64,000 nt of DNA from Bin87 sp963663945 (GTDB taxonomy: Bacteria; Chloroflexota; Dehalococcoidia; Lucifugimonadales; UBA3495): contig OY760687.1 of assembly GCA_963663945.1 (NCBI GenBank), forward strand, positions 1,674,001-1,738,000, written 5' to 3'. Positions 48,743 to 57,628 of this stretch are shown here, piece by piece (position 1 is the first letter of the stretch; the number at the start of each line of letters is the position of its first letter). A program made the position numbers and the translations under genes. The notes under the pieces were generated by a model that saw only the letters and a program-made list of their open reading frames with translations, ran no database searches and had not been told where the DNA came from.

Positions 48743-49790
48743 TACTGGCATGACCGCCAGTCCCCGACGTAGCCGTCAGATCGTCCGCCAACGCCTCAAT
48801 CCGCTCCCGCTGGGGAATGCAGTCCAACCACCGTTGCGGTATGGCGGACGCGCCATAACGCGCTCCCAGCACTGCTCCGGCCACGGCTGCGTTGGTATCG
48901 GTGTCACCGCCGGCGGCGACAGATGCAACCAGCGCATCGTCGAAATTGAGAGGCGTGGCCGCGGCCCAGAGGCCGAACTGGGCGGCGAGCAGCGTGTGCC
49001 CGATGAGCCGGTGGTCGCGCATGAGCCAGTCCGCGTCAGGAGGTGGCTGGCTTCCGTGCCTGATCGCGTCCAGCGCATCCGCAGGGATGCCATCGGAGAT
49101 GGCCTGGGCGGCCAGGTCGGGGCAGCCGTCCGCACGGGCCGCTTCCATAAGCCCCGTCAGATCCGCAGCCTCGCCGTTGATCAGCGCGGCGATCACGGCG
49201 TTGACGAGGATGCAGGACCACTGGCAGGTGGCCGCGTAGTGGGTTACGGCGCACGTTATCGCGGAATCGGCGATGAGCCGTTCCGGATCATTGCAGCGGG
49301 CGATAGCCACCGGTGCGCAGCGCATGACCCCGCCGTTGGGGGCGATGCGGTTTCTGCGCTCGTAAACGATGCGAGCCGGTTCGGGGAGTGGCCTGCCGGT
49401 GGACAGTTGGTCGATCACCTCGCGGGTGGTGATGCCGATGCCCCGTCCGTTCTCGCGTTCCCAGACGACCAGGCGGTCGGCGAAGTCGCGGGCGTAGTCG
49501 CCTCCCTCCAGCAGGGCTTCACCCAGATCGACGGCCTGGGCGAGGTCGTCGTCCATGGGCCGGTTTGCTTCCCTTGGGTCGATCTCGGTTAGCCCGTCGG
49601 GGTAATCGGCGGCGATCCAGTCGTACCGGTCGCCCTCCACGGGCAGGCCCAGCAGGTTGCCGACAGCAAGGCCAAGTAATACGCCACGGGCTCGGTCGGT
49701 GAGGTCGGCTTGCGACGGGTCGGCAGAGACGGTGCGGGTGATGAATCGGCCCACTGTCGGGGCCTGGGTTACGATACCCGGATCGGTCAT
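48729..49790 (-). CDS. ADP-ribosylglycohydrolase (DraG-type) family protein
   Basis: A 353-residue protein of the ADP-ribosyl-hydrolase fold. Metal-binding segments are DRARGVLLGLAVGNLLGLPVEG, RPMDDDLAQA near residue 87 and GGDTDTNAAVAGAVLGARYG near the C-terminus, which hold the conserved Asp/Thr ligands. Members remove ADP-ribose from Arg or other acceptors or hydrolyse related nucleotides; several bacterial ones have other substrates. ATG 49790 follows GGAGG; residues upstream in the frame (from 49901) have no family match. It is divergent from metH. No ADP-ribosyltransferase is nearby. Confidence 0.88.
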   Translation of the reverse strand: MTDPGIVTQAPTVGRFITRTVSADPSQADLTDRARGVLLGLAVGNLLGLPVEGDRYDWIAADYPDGLTEIDPREANRPMDDDLAQAVDLGEALLEGGDYARDFADRLVVWERENGRGIGITTREVIDQLSTGRPLPEPARIVYERRNRIAPNGGVMRCAPVAIARCNDPERLIADSAITCAVTHYAATCQWSCILVNAVIAALINGEAADLTGLMEAARADGCPDLAAQAISDGIPADALDAIRHGSQPPPDADWLMRDHRLIGHTLLAAQFGLWAAATPLNFDDALVASVAAGGDTDTNAAVAGAVLGARYGASAIPQRWLDCIPQRERIEALADDLTATSGTGGHASIMRL

Positions 49791-49851
49791 GGGAGCGTTC
49801 CTCCAAGCTGATTCACGAACGACGAGAGGGGCGATTAGGAGTGATTCCAGT

Positions 49852-49880
49852 TTGACACCCCTGCCGAATGCGGGTAGCCT
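49852..49880 (+). promoter_or_regulatory. Sigma70-type promoter of metH
   Basis: Perfect TTGACA (49852-49857), 17 bases and TAGCCT (49875-49880). The start site near 49887 lies past the upstream in-frame ATG at 49868 and before the ATG at 49916, which helps to choose the latter. No cobalamin riboswitch is seen. Confidence 0.6.
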
Positions 49881-49915
49881 TGATTGTGATTTACGGAACA
49901 AATGGCACTGAGATT

Positions 49916-52531
49916 ATGGATTATTTGAAACGCATCAACGAGTTGAAATCGTTGCTTCGCGAACGTATTTTGATCACCGACGGCGCGATGGGCACCCAGA
50001 TCCAGGCGAGGAACCTGGGGCCTGATGATTTCGGGGGCGCAGAGTATGAAGGGTGTAACGAGTACCTGAACATAACCCGGCCCGACGTGATCGACGACAT
50101 CCACCGCGGATACCTGGACGCCGGCGCGGATATCATACAGACCAACACCTTCGGCGCAACTGCGCTGGTGCTGGGCGAGTATGACCTGGCTCACGAGGCA
50201 CGCCGTATCAACCGCGAGGCCGCAGCCATCGCCAGGCGGGCCGCAGACGACGCGACTGCGCTGGACACAGACAAGCCGCGTTTCGTGTACGGAGCCATGG
50301 GCCCGACCACGCGAACGATATCGGTCACCGGCGGCCTGACCTTCGATGAGTTGGCGGCCGATTACCACCAGCAGGCGTCCGGCCTCATCGAGGGCGGCGC
50401 CGACGTGCTCGTGCTGGAAACGGGCCAGGACACGATCAACATCAAGGCCGGGCTGGAAGGGATCGATCGAGCGCGCGCCGAGCTGGACACTGACGTCCCG
50501 GTAGCGGTGCAGGGAACCATCGAACCCATGGGCACGCTGCTGGCCGGCCAGGACGCCGAGGCGTTCTACACCTCTCTGGCGCACCGTGACCTGCTCTGGG
50601 TAGGGTTCAACTGCGCCACCGGTCCGGAGTTCATGACGGACCACATACGCACGCTGAACGAGCTCTCTCAGTTCGGTATCGCCTGCGTACCCAACGCGGG
50701 TCTGCCCGACGAGGATGGCAACTACAACGAGACGCCGGAAATGTTGACGGCCACGCTGGAGCGGTTCGCGTCCAACGGCTGGCTGAACGTGACCGGCGGC
50801 TGCTGCGGCACCGGACCGGACCACATCCGTCATCTGGTCGAGGCAATGGCCGACAAGAAGCCACGGGTGACCGAGCCGCCGCTGGAAACCCGGGTTTCGG
50901 GCATCGAAGCCGTCGTTGTGAACGAGGATACGCGACCGACTATTGTTGGCGAACGCACCAACGTGCTGGGCAGCCGGCGTTTCAAGCGGCTGATCGCTGG
51001 CGAACGGTTTGAGGAAGCAGCCGAGATCGGTCGACGCCAGGTGCGCAACGGGGCGCATGTGCTGGACGTGTGCCTGCAGGATCCGGACCGTGACGAGACG
51101 GCGGACGTGATCAAGTTCCTGGATCAGTTGAACCGGCGGGTCAAGGCGCCGATCATGATCGACTCCACAGATGCCGCGGTGATCGAGGAGTCGCTGAAGC
51201 GACTGCAGGGTAAGTCCATCATCAACTCCATCAACCTGGAGGATGGCGAGGAACGATTCCAGCGCGTGGTGCCTCTGGCGCGGCGATACGGAGCCGCTCT
51301 GGTGGTGGGATGCATCGATGATGACCCCCAGCAGGCGCAGGCGATCACCCGCGAGCGGAAACTGGAGATCGCCCAACGGTCTCACCAACTGCTGACTGAA
51401 AAATACGGTGTGGCGGAACAGGACATCATCTTCGACCCGCTGGTATTCCCCGCGGGAACTGGAGACGTGAACTACGTTGGTTCGGCGGCGGAGACCATCG
51501 AAGGCGTGAAGATGATCAAGGAGGCGTTGCCCCGAACCAAGACGGTGCTCGGCATTTCCAACGTTTCTTTCGGGCTGCCCGCGGCCGGCCGCGAGGTGTT
51601 CAACTCGGTTTTCCTGTACCACTGCACGCAGGCCGGGCTCGACATGGCCATCGTCAACTCGGAGATGATGCAGCGTTACACCACCATTCCCGAGGAAGAG
51701 CGCAAACTGTCCGAAGACCTGATCTGGAACCGTGGCGAGGATCCGGTGGCGGCCTTCGCGGCGCACTTCCGCGACCGGGCGCCGCGGGCCACGGCAGAGG
51801 AGCGGTTGGCGTTGCCGCTGGACGAGCGTCTGGCACAGTGCATCATCGAAGGGAGCAAGGAAGGATTGGCCGATGACCTGGACCTGGCGCTGCAGGAAAG
51901 GGAGCCGCTGGCGATCATCAACGGTCCGTTGATGGCCGGGATGGACGAGGTCGGCCGGCAGTTCAACGCGAACCAGTTGATCGTCGCCGAGGTGCTGCAG
52001 AGCGCTGAAGCCATGAAGTTCGCGGTGGCCCACCTGGAACCGCACATGGAGCGATCGGACGCTGCGTCGCGGGGACGGGTGTTGCTGGCGACGGTCAAGG
52101 GCGATGTCCACGACATCGGCAAGAACCTGGTGGAGATCATCCTGTCCAACAATGGCTACAGCGTGATCAACCTCGGAATCAAGGTGGCGGCCCAGGAGTT
52201 GATTGCGGGTTACCGCGAGCATCAACCGGACATAATCGGGTTGTCGGGGCTGCTGGTGAAATCGGCACAGATGATGGTCGAAACGGTGCAGGACTTCCGC
52301 ACGGCAGGCATCGCGGCTCCGGTACTGGTCGGCGGCGCGGCCCTGTCCAACCGGTTCACGCGACTGCGGATCGCTCCGGAGTACGACGGACTGGTGGCGT
52401 ATTCTCCAGATGCCATGACCGGACTGGCGCTGGCCAACGTGATTCGGGACGACGACGAGCGCGAGCGTTTGATCGCACGTCTGGAGATCGAAGGCGTCGA
52501 GCTGGCCGAACAAGTGGCCGCCCGTGGGTAG
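49916..52531 (+). CDS. metH: Methionine synthase, B12-dependent: homocysteine, folate and cobalamin modules
   Basis: An 871-residue protein with the first three MetH modules. The homocysteine barrel has ITDGAMGTQIQ, GFNCATGP and GGCCGTGP (zinc Cys); the methyltetrahydrofolate barrel has TIVGERTNVLGSRRF and the DPLVFPAGTG region; the cap and B12 fold carry DVHDIGKN with the cobalt-ligand His732, then VINLGIKV and GLSGLLVKS. It stops where the reactivation module would begin. That module is in the next frame, overlapping by 8 bases. The start is ATG 49916, downstream of the predicted transcription start. The 906-residue antisense frame is a shadow. Confidence 0.95.
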   Translation: MDYLKRINELKSLLRERILITDGAMGTQIQARNLGPDDFGGAEYEGCNEYLNITRPDVIDDIHRGYLDAGADIIQTNTFGATALVLGEYDLAHEARRINREAAAIARRAADDATALDTDKPRFVYGAMGPTTRTISVTGGLTFDELAADYHQQASGLIEGGADVLVLETGQDTINIKAGLEGIDRARAELDTDVPVAVQGTIEPMGTLLAGQDAEAFYTSLAHRDLLWVGFNCATGPEFMTDHIRTLNELSQFGIACVPNAGLPDEDGNYNETPEMLTATLERFASNGWLNVTGGCCGTGPDHIRHLVEAMADKKPRVTEPPLETRVSGIEAVVVNEDTRPTIVGERTNVLGSRRFKRLIAGERFEEAAEIGRRQVRNGAHVLDVCLQDPDRDETADVIKFLDQLNRRVKAPIMIDSTDAAVIEESLKRLQGKSIINSINLEDGEERFQRVVPLARRYGAALVVGCIDDDPQQAQAITRERKLEIAQRSHQLLTEKYGVAEQDIIFDPLVFPAGTGDVNYVGSAAETIEGVKMIKEALPRTKTVLGISNVSFGLPAAGREVFNSVFLYHCTQAGLDMAIVNSEMMQRYTTIPEEERKLSEDLIWNRGEDPVAAFAAHFRDRAPRATAEERLALPLDERLAQCIIEGSKEGLADDLDLALQEREPLAIINGPLMAGMDEVGRQFNANQLIVAEVLQSAEAMKFAVAHLEPHMERSDAASRGRVLLATVKGDVHDIGKNLVEIILSNNGYSVINLGIKVAAQELIAGYREHQPDIIGLSGLLVKSAQMMVETVQDFRTAGIAAPVLVGGAALSNRFTRLRIAPEYDGLVAYSPDAMTGLALANVIRDDDERERLIARLEIEGVELAEQVAARG

Positions 52532-53438
52532 CCCCGCCACAGCAGCCGGTGTCACCCCGCTGGAAACGTCGCCTCGGCCGCCCGACCTGCGGCTCCACGT
52601 GCTGGACGACTACGACCTGGACGAGATCTTCGGGTACATCAACCCGCAGATGCTCTACGTCCGCCACCTGGGGTACCGGGGACGTTTCTGGGAGGCATTG
52701 CGGGAGGATGAGCCCAAGGCTGTGGAACTGCACCGGCAGGTCCAGCGCATCGAAGAAGTGATGCTGTCGCGTTCCGATATCATCGCCAGCGCGGTGTTCA
52801 AATTCTTCCCGTGCCGTTCCGACGGGCAATGGTTGATTGTTTACGAGCCGGACGGCGCGAAAGAACTGGAACGGTTCTACTTCGGCAGACAGCAGGAACG
52901 CGAAGGTCTGTGCCTGGCCGACTACGCGCGCCCGGTCGGAGAGGGTCCCAACGATTACCTCGCGATGTTCACGACCAGCGTGGGCCCGGGCATACGCGAC
53001 CTGTCCGAAAAGTGGAAGAACGAAGGCCGATACCTGGACTCGCACACCCTGCAGGCTCTGGCCATCGAGTCGGCTGAGGGCTTCGCGGAGTTGCTGCACA
53101 AGCGGATCCGCACCATGTGGAATATCGGCGAATCCTCGGGCTTGAAGGTGAACGGCGAGGATGAACTCCGGGACCTGTTCCGGGCCAACTACCGGGGCAA
53201 GCGGTTCTCATTTGGATACCCCGCGTGTCCCCGTCTGGAAGACCAGGAAAAGCTGTTCGCCCTGCTGGACGTGACCGCGAACATCGGGGTCGAGTTGACG
53301 GATGGCTACATGATGGACCCCGAGGGCTCGGTTTCAGCCGTGGTGTTCCACCATCCCGAGGCCAAATATTTCAACCTGGACGAGGCGGACATCGAGAGGC
53401 TGGAAGCCGAAGTTGCGCAGATGCCGCAGGCTCGATAG
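52524..53438 (+). CDS. Methionine synthase activation (AdoMet-binding) domain, separate frame
   Basis: A 304-residue protein equal to the C-terminal MetH reactivation domain: LDEIFGYINPQMLYVRHLGYRG, SDIIASAVFKFFP, FTTSVGPGIRDLSEKWK and the AdoMet signature FSFGYPACPRLEDQEKLF. It starts at GTG 52524, overlapping the metH stop by 8 bases (GTGGGTAG), in the +1 frame. It could be a true split, coupled gene; split B12-dependent methionine synthases are known. Equally, removing one G from the GGG would fuse the frames through a linker of the usual composition. The reductive methylation role is the same in both cases. A terminator follows. Confidence 0.9.
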   Translation: MGSPATAAGVTPLETSPRPPDLRLHVLDDYDLDEIFGYINPQMLYVRHLGYRGRFWEALREDEPKAVELHRQVQRIEEVMLSRSDIIASAVFKFFPCRSDGQWLIVYEPDGAKELERFYFGRQQEREGLCLADYARPVGEGPNDYLAMFTTSVGPGIRDLSEKWKNEGRYLDSHTLQALAIESAEGFAELLHKRIRTMWNIGESSGLKVNGEDELRDLFRANYRGKRFSFGYPACPRLEDQEKLFALLDVTANIGVELTDGYMMDPEGSVSAVVFHHPEAKYFNLDEADIERLEAEVAQMPQAR

Positions 53439-53463
53439 GCCATGGAATTGCGATTGCCCGGCG

Positions 53464-53499
53464 AGCCCGTATGCCCAAAGGCTACGGGCTATATTTTTG
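53464..53499 (+). terminator. Terminator after the metH activation gene
   Basis: AGCCCGTA (53464-53471) pairs with TACGGGCT (53483-53490) around an 11-base loop, followed by ATATTTTTG. Confidence 0.75.
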
Positions 53500-53540
53500 C
53501 GCCGGGAGCAACCTGCCGTGCAGACCGCCGGCGGCCCTGG

Positions 53541-54290
53541 TTACTGGGCGGTGAATCCTCCGTCGACAACCAGTTCAGCGCCAGTGATGTAGGACGCCTC
53601 GTCGCTGGCCAGGAAGAGGACGGCGTATGCAACCTCTTCACGATTGCCGACGCGCTTCATGGGAATGTTTGCCATCATCGCGGAGCGGGTTTCCGAGGCG
53701 GCCGACCCACCGGCCATCGGAGGCATGAGGCCGGGATGGACCGAGTTGACGCGGATGCCGGCCTCGGCCCAACGCACGGCTGCGGATTTGGTCATCAGGC
53801 GAACCGCGCCTTTGGAGGCGTTGTACCCCATGTGGATGAAGTCCTGGCCGACGATGCCCGAAATGGACGAGATGTTGACGATGCTCCCCCCGTCACCCTG
53901 TTCCATCGCGGCGATAGCATGTTTCATGCCGAGGAATGCGCCCTTGGCGTTGATGTTCAGCAGGCGATCCCAGGTGGTCGTCCCCAGGTTGTCCTCCTCG
54001 TCGTAGCCGGAAATCCCCGCGTTGTTGACCAGGATGTCCAGCCGGCCATGTCGGCCAACCGTGTCGGCGATGACCTGCCGCCAGTTGTCCTCATCGGTCA
54101 CGTTGAGGTGTGCGAACTCGGCGCTGCCGCCGTTGGAAACGATGTCGTCGGCCACCCGTTGGCCGGTGTCGTCGGTAACGTCGCACACGACCACGGTGGC
54201 TCCCTCCTCGGCGAAGAGGCGGGCTTCGACCTCGCCCATGCCGCGGGCGGCTCCGGTCACGATGGCGATTTTGCCTTCCAGCCTGGGCAT
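53541..54290 (-). CDS. Short-chain dehydrogenase/reductase, paralog of the 11.7-kb SDR
   Basis: A 249-residue classical SDR. GAARGMG cofactor loop, Asp after the second strand (VVVCDV, NAD-type), NNAGISG, NISS and YNASKG with catalytic Ser, Tyr and Lys. VNSVHPGLMPPM and the end SYITGAELVVDGGFTAQ are nearly identical to the SDR at 11675-12433, so they come from one duplicated family. GGAGGAGG precedes ATG 54290. A TGCTATAAT extended -10 lies at 54335-54343. Substrate unknown. Confidence 0.93.
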   Translation of the reverse strand: MPRLEGKIAIVTGAARGMGEVEARLFAEEGATVVVCDVTDDTGQRVADDIVSNGGSAEFAHLNVTDEDNWRQVIADTVGRHGRLDILVNNAGISGYDEEDNLGTTTWDRLLNINAKGAFLGMKHAIAAMEQGDGGSIVNISSISGIVGQDFIHMGYNASKGAVRLMTKSAAVRWAEAGIRVNSVHPGLMPPMAGGSAASETRSAMMANIPMKRVGNREEVAYAVLFLASDEASYITGAELVVDGGFTAQ

Positions 54291-54334
54291 CGGGATCCTC
54301 CTCCGGTACACATGAACCGAACCTTGACGGCCGG

Positions 54335-54343
54335 ATTATAGCA
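54335..54343 (-). promoter_or_regulatory. Extended -10 promoter of the SDR
   Basis: TGC-TATAAT on the minus strand, 45 bases before the SDR start. It is the same 9-base string as the leuCD element. No -35 match is seen. Confidence 0.55.
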
Positions 54344-54382
54344 CTGCCGCCGGCCCTCCCTGCCCTCGGAATTGAGGTATCA

Positions 54383-56008
54383 ATGACGACCATCCAGACC
54401 ACCGATGTGATGCCGGCCGCCCTCCGGCCCGGCGGATCTCCGAACACGAGCGCCGGCAATGATCGAGCCCACGCAGGAACCATTCCGTGTCCTCGCTATA
54501 CCGCGGTGATAGACGTCGGATCCGGGTCGGCGCGGGCAGTGGTAATGCAGGTCAATCATGGCGGCGGCATCGAGATCGTTGCCCAGCAACGGGTGACGCT
54601 CAATCTGATGAGCCACGTGGGGAGTGACGGATACCTGGACGGACAGGGACTGACGAGTACGCTGGACGCGCTGGAGGACTTTGCGCTGGTGGCGCGGGCG
54701 TACGGGATCGAAACTATCCACGCGGTAGGCACTGCCGCGCTGCGCGAGTCGGGCAATGCCGAGACGATCACGAATGCGGCCGAGCAAAGGTTCGGCATAC
54801 CGCTGCGGATCATTGATGGTTCTGATGAGGCGGCCTATTGCTTCGTCGGCGCGATCCACGGCCTGGGTGCACAGGATGGGCTCCTGGCGGATATCGGCGG
54901 CGGCAGCACCGAGGTGGTGCAGTTCCGAGACCGGGAGCTGGGATCGAGCCTGTCTCTGCCCCTGGGCAGTCTACGGATCGCCAATCAGTTCGATCTCGGT
55001 GACCGGCCGGCCGCAGATTCGGTGCGGGCGGCGTACGACCACGTGCGAACGGCGCTCACCAATGCCGGGGTCGAGCCGCTACCAGATGGCGCAACCCTGG
55101 TTGGATCCGGAGGATCAGTGCGGTTGCTGTCCCGGCTGGACCGGCTGCGTGAACCTTATCCCATTATCAAACTGCACGGATATGAGATTCGCGCCTCCGC
55201 CCTGGTGGAGCAGATCGAACAATTGTCTGCGATGTCGCGGATCGATAGAGCCAGTATCCCCGGTATGAATCCGGAGCGGAGTCATTCCATAATCGGCGGC
55301 GGCGTGGTTGCGCACGCGTTGATGCAGCACCTGGGTACGGATCGGCTTCTTGTCTCCGGACAGGGACTGCGCGAAGGTCTGGCGCGCCACCCGGACCCGC
55401 CGTCTCTGTGCGAGAACGTACGGCTGCCATCGCTGGAATCGGTGAGATCGGAATCGCTGTCGGATCTGGTGGGAAGGTTTGCGGATCGATTTGGTCAGCG
55501 TGGCGAGAGGCGGGCCGAGCTGGCCGGACGAATCGCCGACGCGGTGTGGAACGGGGAGAACCGTCAGTTGGCGAATTCGCTGCGCTGCGCTGCCAGGCTC
55601 CTCGATATCGGAAACGCGGTGGACTATTACAATCGCCTCAATCGGACTGCGAGTATAATAGTGCGAACCGACCTGCCTGGTTTTACCCACGCGGAATCGG
55701 CGCAGATCGCGACCACGCTGCTGGCCGCCGAATTTGGGGCCCTGCCGCGCCGGTTTCGACAGAACAGGCTGGTGTCGCCGGAAGAGTTGCAGCTGATTGA
55801 TCAGGCGGCTGTCATGCTGTTAACGGCGGACGAATTGGACGGCAGAATGCCACACGGCATGGCGGCAAATGCGGTTACAATAAGCCGACACGAAGGAACC
55901 TGGCGGATCCAGACTCCGAGTTGGTCGACAGTGGCTGCTGCCGGTTTGCCGGAAAAATGGAAAAAGGCGTTCGCGGAAGACGTACGAATTGAAAGGGGTG
56001 CACGATGA
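54383..56008 (+). CDS. ppx: Ppx/GppA-family exopolyphosphatase
   Basis: A 541-residue Ppx/GppA phosphatase that hydrolyses polyphosphate or pppGpp. Sugar-kinase-fold motifs are VIDVGSGSARAVVM, VGTAALRESGNA, LLADIGGGSTEVVQF and GSGGSVRLLSR. The C-terminal HD-like domain is present, but HDIG is replaced by LDIG (ARLLDIGNAVDYYNR), followed by TDLPGFTHAESAQIATTLLAAE. The first about 35 residues are an extension with no domain match. GAGG precedes ATG 54383. Its last codons overlap the first kinase-like gene (ATGA at 56005-56008), which indicates functional coupling. Confidence 0.92.
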   Translation: MTTIQTTDVMPAALRPGGSPNTSAGNDRAHAGTIPCPRYTAVIDVGSGSARAVVMQVNHGGGIEIVAQQRVTLNLMSHVGSDGYLDGQGLTSTLDALEDFALVARAYGIETIHAVGTAALRESGNAETITNAAEQRFGIPLRIIDGSDEAAYCFVGAIHGLGAQDGLLADIGGGSTEVVQFRDRELGSSLSLPLGSLRIANQFDLGDRPAADSVRAAYDHVRTALTNAGVEPLPDGATLVGSGGSVRLLSRLDRLREPYPIIKLHGYEIRASALVEQIEQLSAMSRIDRASIPGMNPERSHSIIGGGVVAHALMQHLGTDRLLVSGQGLREGLARHPDPPSLCENVRLPSLESVRSESLSDLVGRFADRFGQRGERRAELAGRIADAVWNGENRQLANSLRCAARLLDIGNAVDYYNRLNRTASIIVRTDLPGFTHAESAQIATTLLAAEFGALPRRFRQNRLVSPEELQLIDQAAVMLLTADELDGRMPHGMAANAVTISRHEGTWRIQTPSWSTVAAAGLPEKWKKAFAEDVRIERGAR

Positions 56009-56844
56009 CCGTATTGCAAGAAGAGCACGCGTACAAGATGGGCGAACGCTACGGGCTACATCCCGACGATGGGCAGTACCCCGGCAAACTGATTATCGTC
56101 GAGGGCATTGATGGCTCCGGCAAGAGCACGCAAATCGACCTCCTGGGCAAATGGCTGAACAGCCAGAACCTGGTCACCGTGTTCACCGAGTGGAACTCGT
56201 CGCCCATCGTGCGACGGACCACCAAGCGCGGCAAGGTCGAAGAATTGCTGACGCCGATGTCGTTCAGCCTGATCCACGCCGCCGACTTTGCCAGTCGGGT
56301 CCACGCGCAGATCCTGCCGGCGCTTCGTGCCGGCGCGGTCGTGCTGGCGGACCGCTACGTGTTCACCGCGTTTGCGCGCGATGCGGCTCGTGGCGTCAAC
56401 CGTGAGTGGCTGCGGCGAGTCTACTCGTTCGCGGTCCAGCCTTCGCTGGCGCTGTATTTCAAGGTGCCGCTGGACGTTTCCATTCACCGGATCACGGTGG
56501 GGCGCGAGGAACTCGGCTACTATGAGTCCGGCCAGGACATGGGCTTTTCCAACGACCGGGAGGAGTCCTTCCGAATGTTCCAGGGCAAACTGCTCCAAGA
56601 GTACGACGCCCTGACCGAAGAGTTCGGCCTGATGACCATCGACGCCACGCAACCGATCGCCGTGCAGCAACAGCAGGTGAGAAAGTACGTGGAGCCTCTG
56701 CTGGAAGACGTGATGGCGATCCGTGGCCAAAGCGTCCCGGAGGCTTTGGGTCGCGCGGGGCTCACCGGACGTTACATCACCTCGCCAGTGCGGCGTAGGC
56801 TGACCGAACAGGAAGCGCTGGCAGCGGCCAAATCCGACGGTTAG
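56005..56844 (+). CDS. Thymidylate kinase-like protein, canonical P-loop
   Basis: A 279-residue P-loop kinase. LIIVEGIDGSGKSTQ (Lys40) is an intact Walker A of the dTMP kinase family. DRYVFTAFARDAARGV is the substrate-binding DRY block, and ESGQDMGFS lies in the region of the lid. It is about 70 residues longer than typical Tmk because of N- and C-terminal extensions. The start overlaps the ppx stop by 4 bases. A second kinase-like gene follows after 69 bases. dTMP phosphorylation is possible but not proven; other nucleotides or short phosphorylated acceptors could be used. Confidence 0.85.
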   Translation: MTVLQEEHAYKMGERYGLHPDDGQYPGKLIIVEGIDGSGKSTQIDLLGKWLNSQNLVTVFTEWNSSPIVRRTTKRGKVEELLTPMSFSLIHAADFASRVHAQILPALRAGAVVLADRYVFTAFARDAARGVNREWLRRVYSFAVQPSLALYFKVPLDVSIHRITVGREELGYYESGQDMGFSNDREESFRMFQGKLLQEYDALTEEFGLMTIDATQPIAVQQQQVRKYVEPLLEDVMAIRGQSVPEALGRAGLTGRYITSPVRRRLTEQEALAAAKSDG

Positions 56845-56913
56845 GGCGATACCGCCGAGTTGGGCACCGCCCGAAGAATATACCGACGTGAGTGACAACC
56901 GGGAGCGACAACG

Positions 56914-57609
56914 ATGAACGAAGTCAGGTTCTACGGTCACACCCCACCGGGAGCCGGAGACGAAGAAACGCCGGGTCGCCTGGTGGTGGTGGAAGGCACC
57001 GACGGCGTGGGTCGATCAACGCAGATCGCCATGCTGCGGGAATGGTTGGAAGCCGAAGGGTATGCGGTTTTGGTGACGGGATTCCGGAGGTCGGAACTGG
57101 CCGCCAACGGGATTGACCGGGCGATGCGTGGCAACACGCTGGACCCTATGACGCTCAACCTGTTCTACGCCACCGACTTCTGGGACCGGCTGGAAAAGAA
57201 CATCGTACCGGCCCTGCGCTCCGGAATGGTGGCCCTGGTCGACCGGTACATCTTTTCGATCATCGCCCGGGCCAGAGTGCGCGGCGTGTCACCGCGGTGG
57301 CTCAACGACGTGTTCGAATTCGCGGTGGTGCCCGACATCGTCCTTTATCTGGATGTGGACGTCGAACACCTGGTGCCGCGTGTGCTGTCAGTGCGTCAAC
57401 TGGACCATTGGGAATCCGGTGAGGACTTCCTGCGCGGACCTGACCTGTACGAAAACTTCATCACGTACCAGTCAGCCCTGATCGACGAATTCCGCGAATT
57501 GGCCAAAGAGCACCAGTTCGTCACTGTGGACGGTCGCGGAAGCGTTGGCGACGTTTTTCAGGCCTTGCAGACCGAAGTCGGCAAGGCCCTGGACGGCATG
57601 GGCGGTTAG
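56914..57609 (+). CDS. Thymidylate kinase-like protein with Arg in place of the P-loop Lys
   Basis: A 231-residue relative of the preceding protein. Walker A reads VVEGTDGVGRSTQ, so the invariant Lys is Arg34. The DRY block (ALVDRYIFSIIARARVRGVS) and the lid-region Arg residues (LSVRQLDHWESGEDF) remain. Loss of the P-loop Lys usually destroys or weakens nucleotide transfer, so it may be a regulatory pseudo-kinase partner of the first, or use a different donor. Start ATG 56914 with GGGAG eight bases upstream. It ends the ppx-kinase-kinase operon, convergent with the acyl-CoA dehydrogenase. Confidence 0.83.
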   Translation: MNEVRFYGHTPPGAGDEETPGRLVVVEGTDGVGRSTQIAMLREWLEAEGYAVLVTGFRRSELAANGIDRAMRGNTLDPMTLNLFYATDFWDRLEKNIVPALRSGMVALVDRYIFSIIARARVRGVSPRWLNDVFEFAVVPDIVLYLDVDVEHLVPRVLSVRQLDHWESGEDFLRGPDLYENFITYQSALIDEFRELAKEHQFVTVDGRGSVGDVFQALQTEVGKALDGMGG

Positions 57610-57611
57610 GC

Positions 57612-57628
57612 GGGCCTGCTACAGGCCC
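57612..57628. terminator. Hairpin between convergent genes
   Basis: GGGCCTG (57612-57618) and CAGGCCC (57622-57628) form a perfect 7-bp stem whose 3-base loop is the stop codon of the acyl-CoA dehydrogenase. No T-run follows, so termination is uncertain. Confidence 0.35.

Noticed and set aside
49791..49915. Cobalamin riboswitch upstream of metH
   Set aside because: The spacer is only about 125 bases and lacks the B12-box words; a simple promoter explains it.
49835..52555. 906-residue open frame antisense to metH
   Set aside because: Mirror frames this long arise from high GC at third codon positions; it has no family character, and metH on the other strand is unmistakable.
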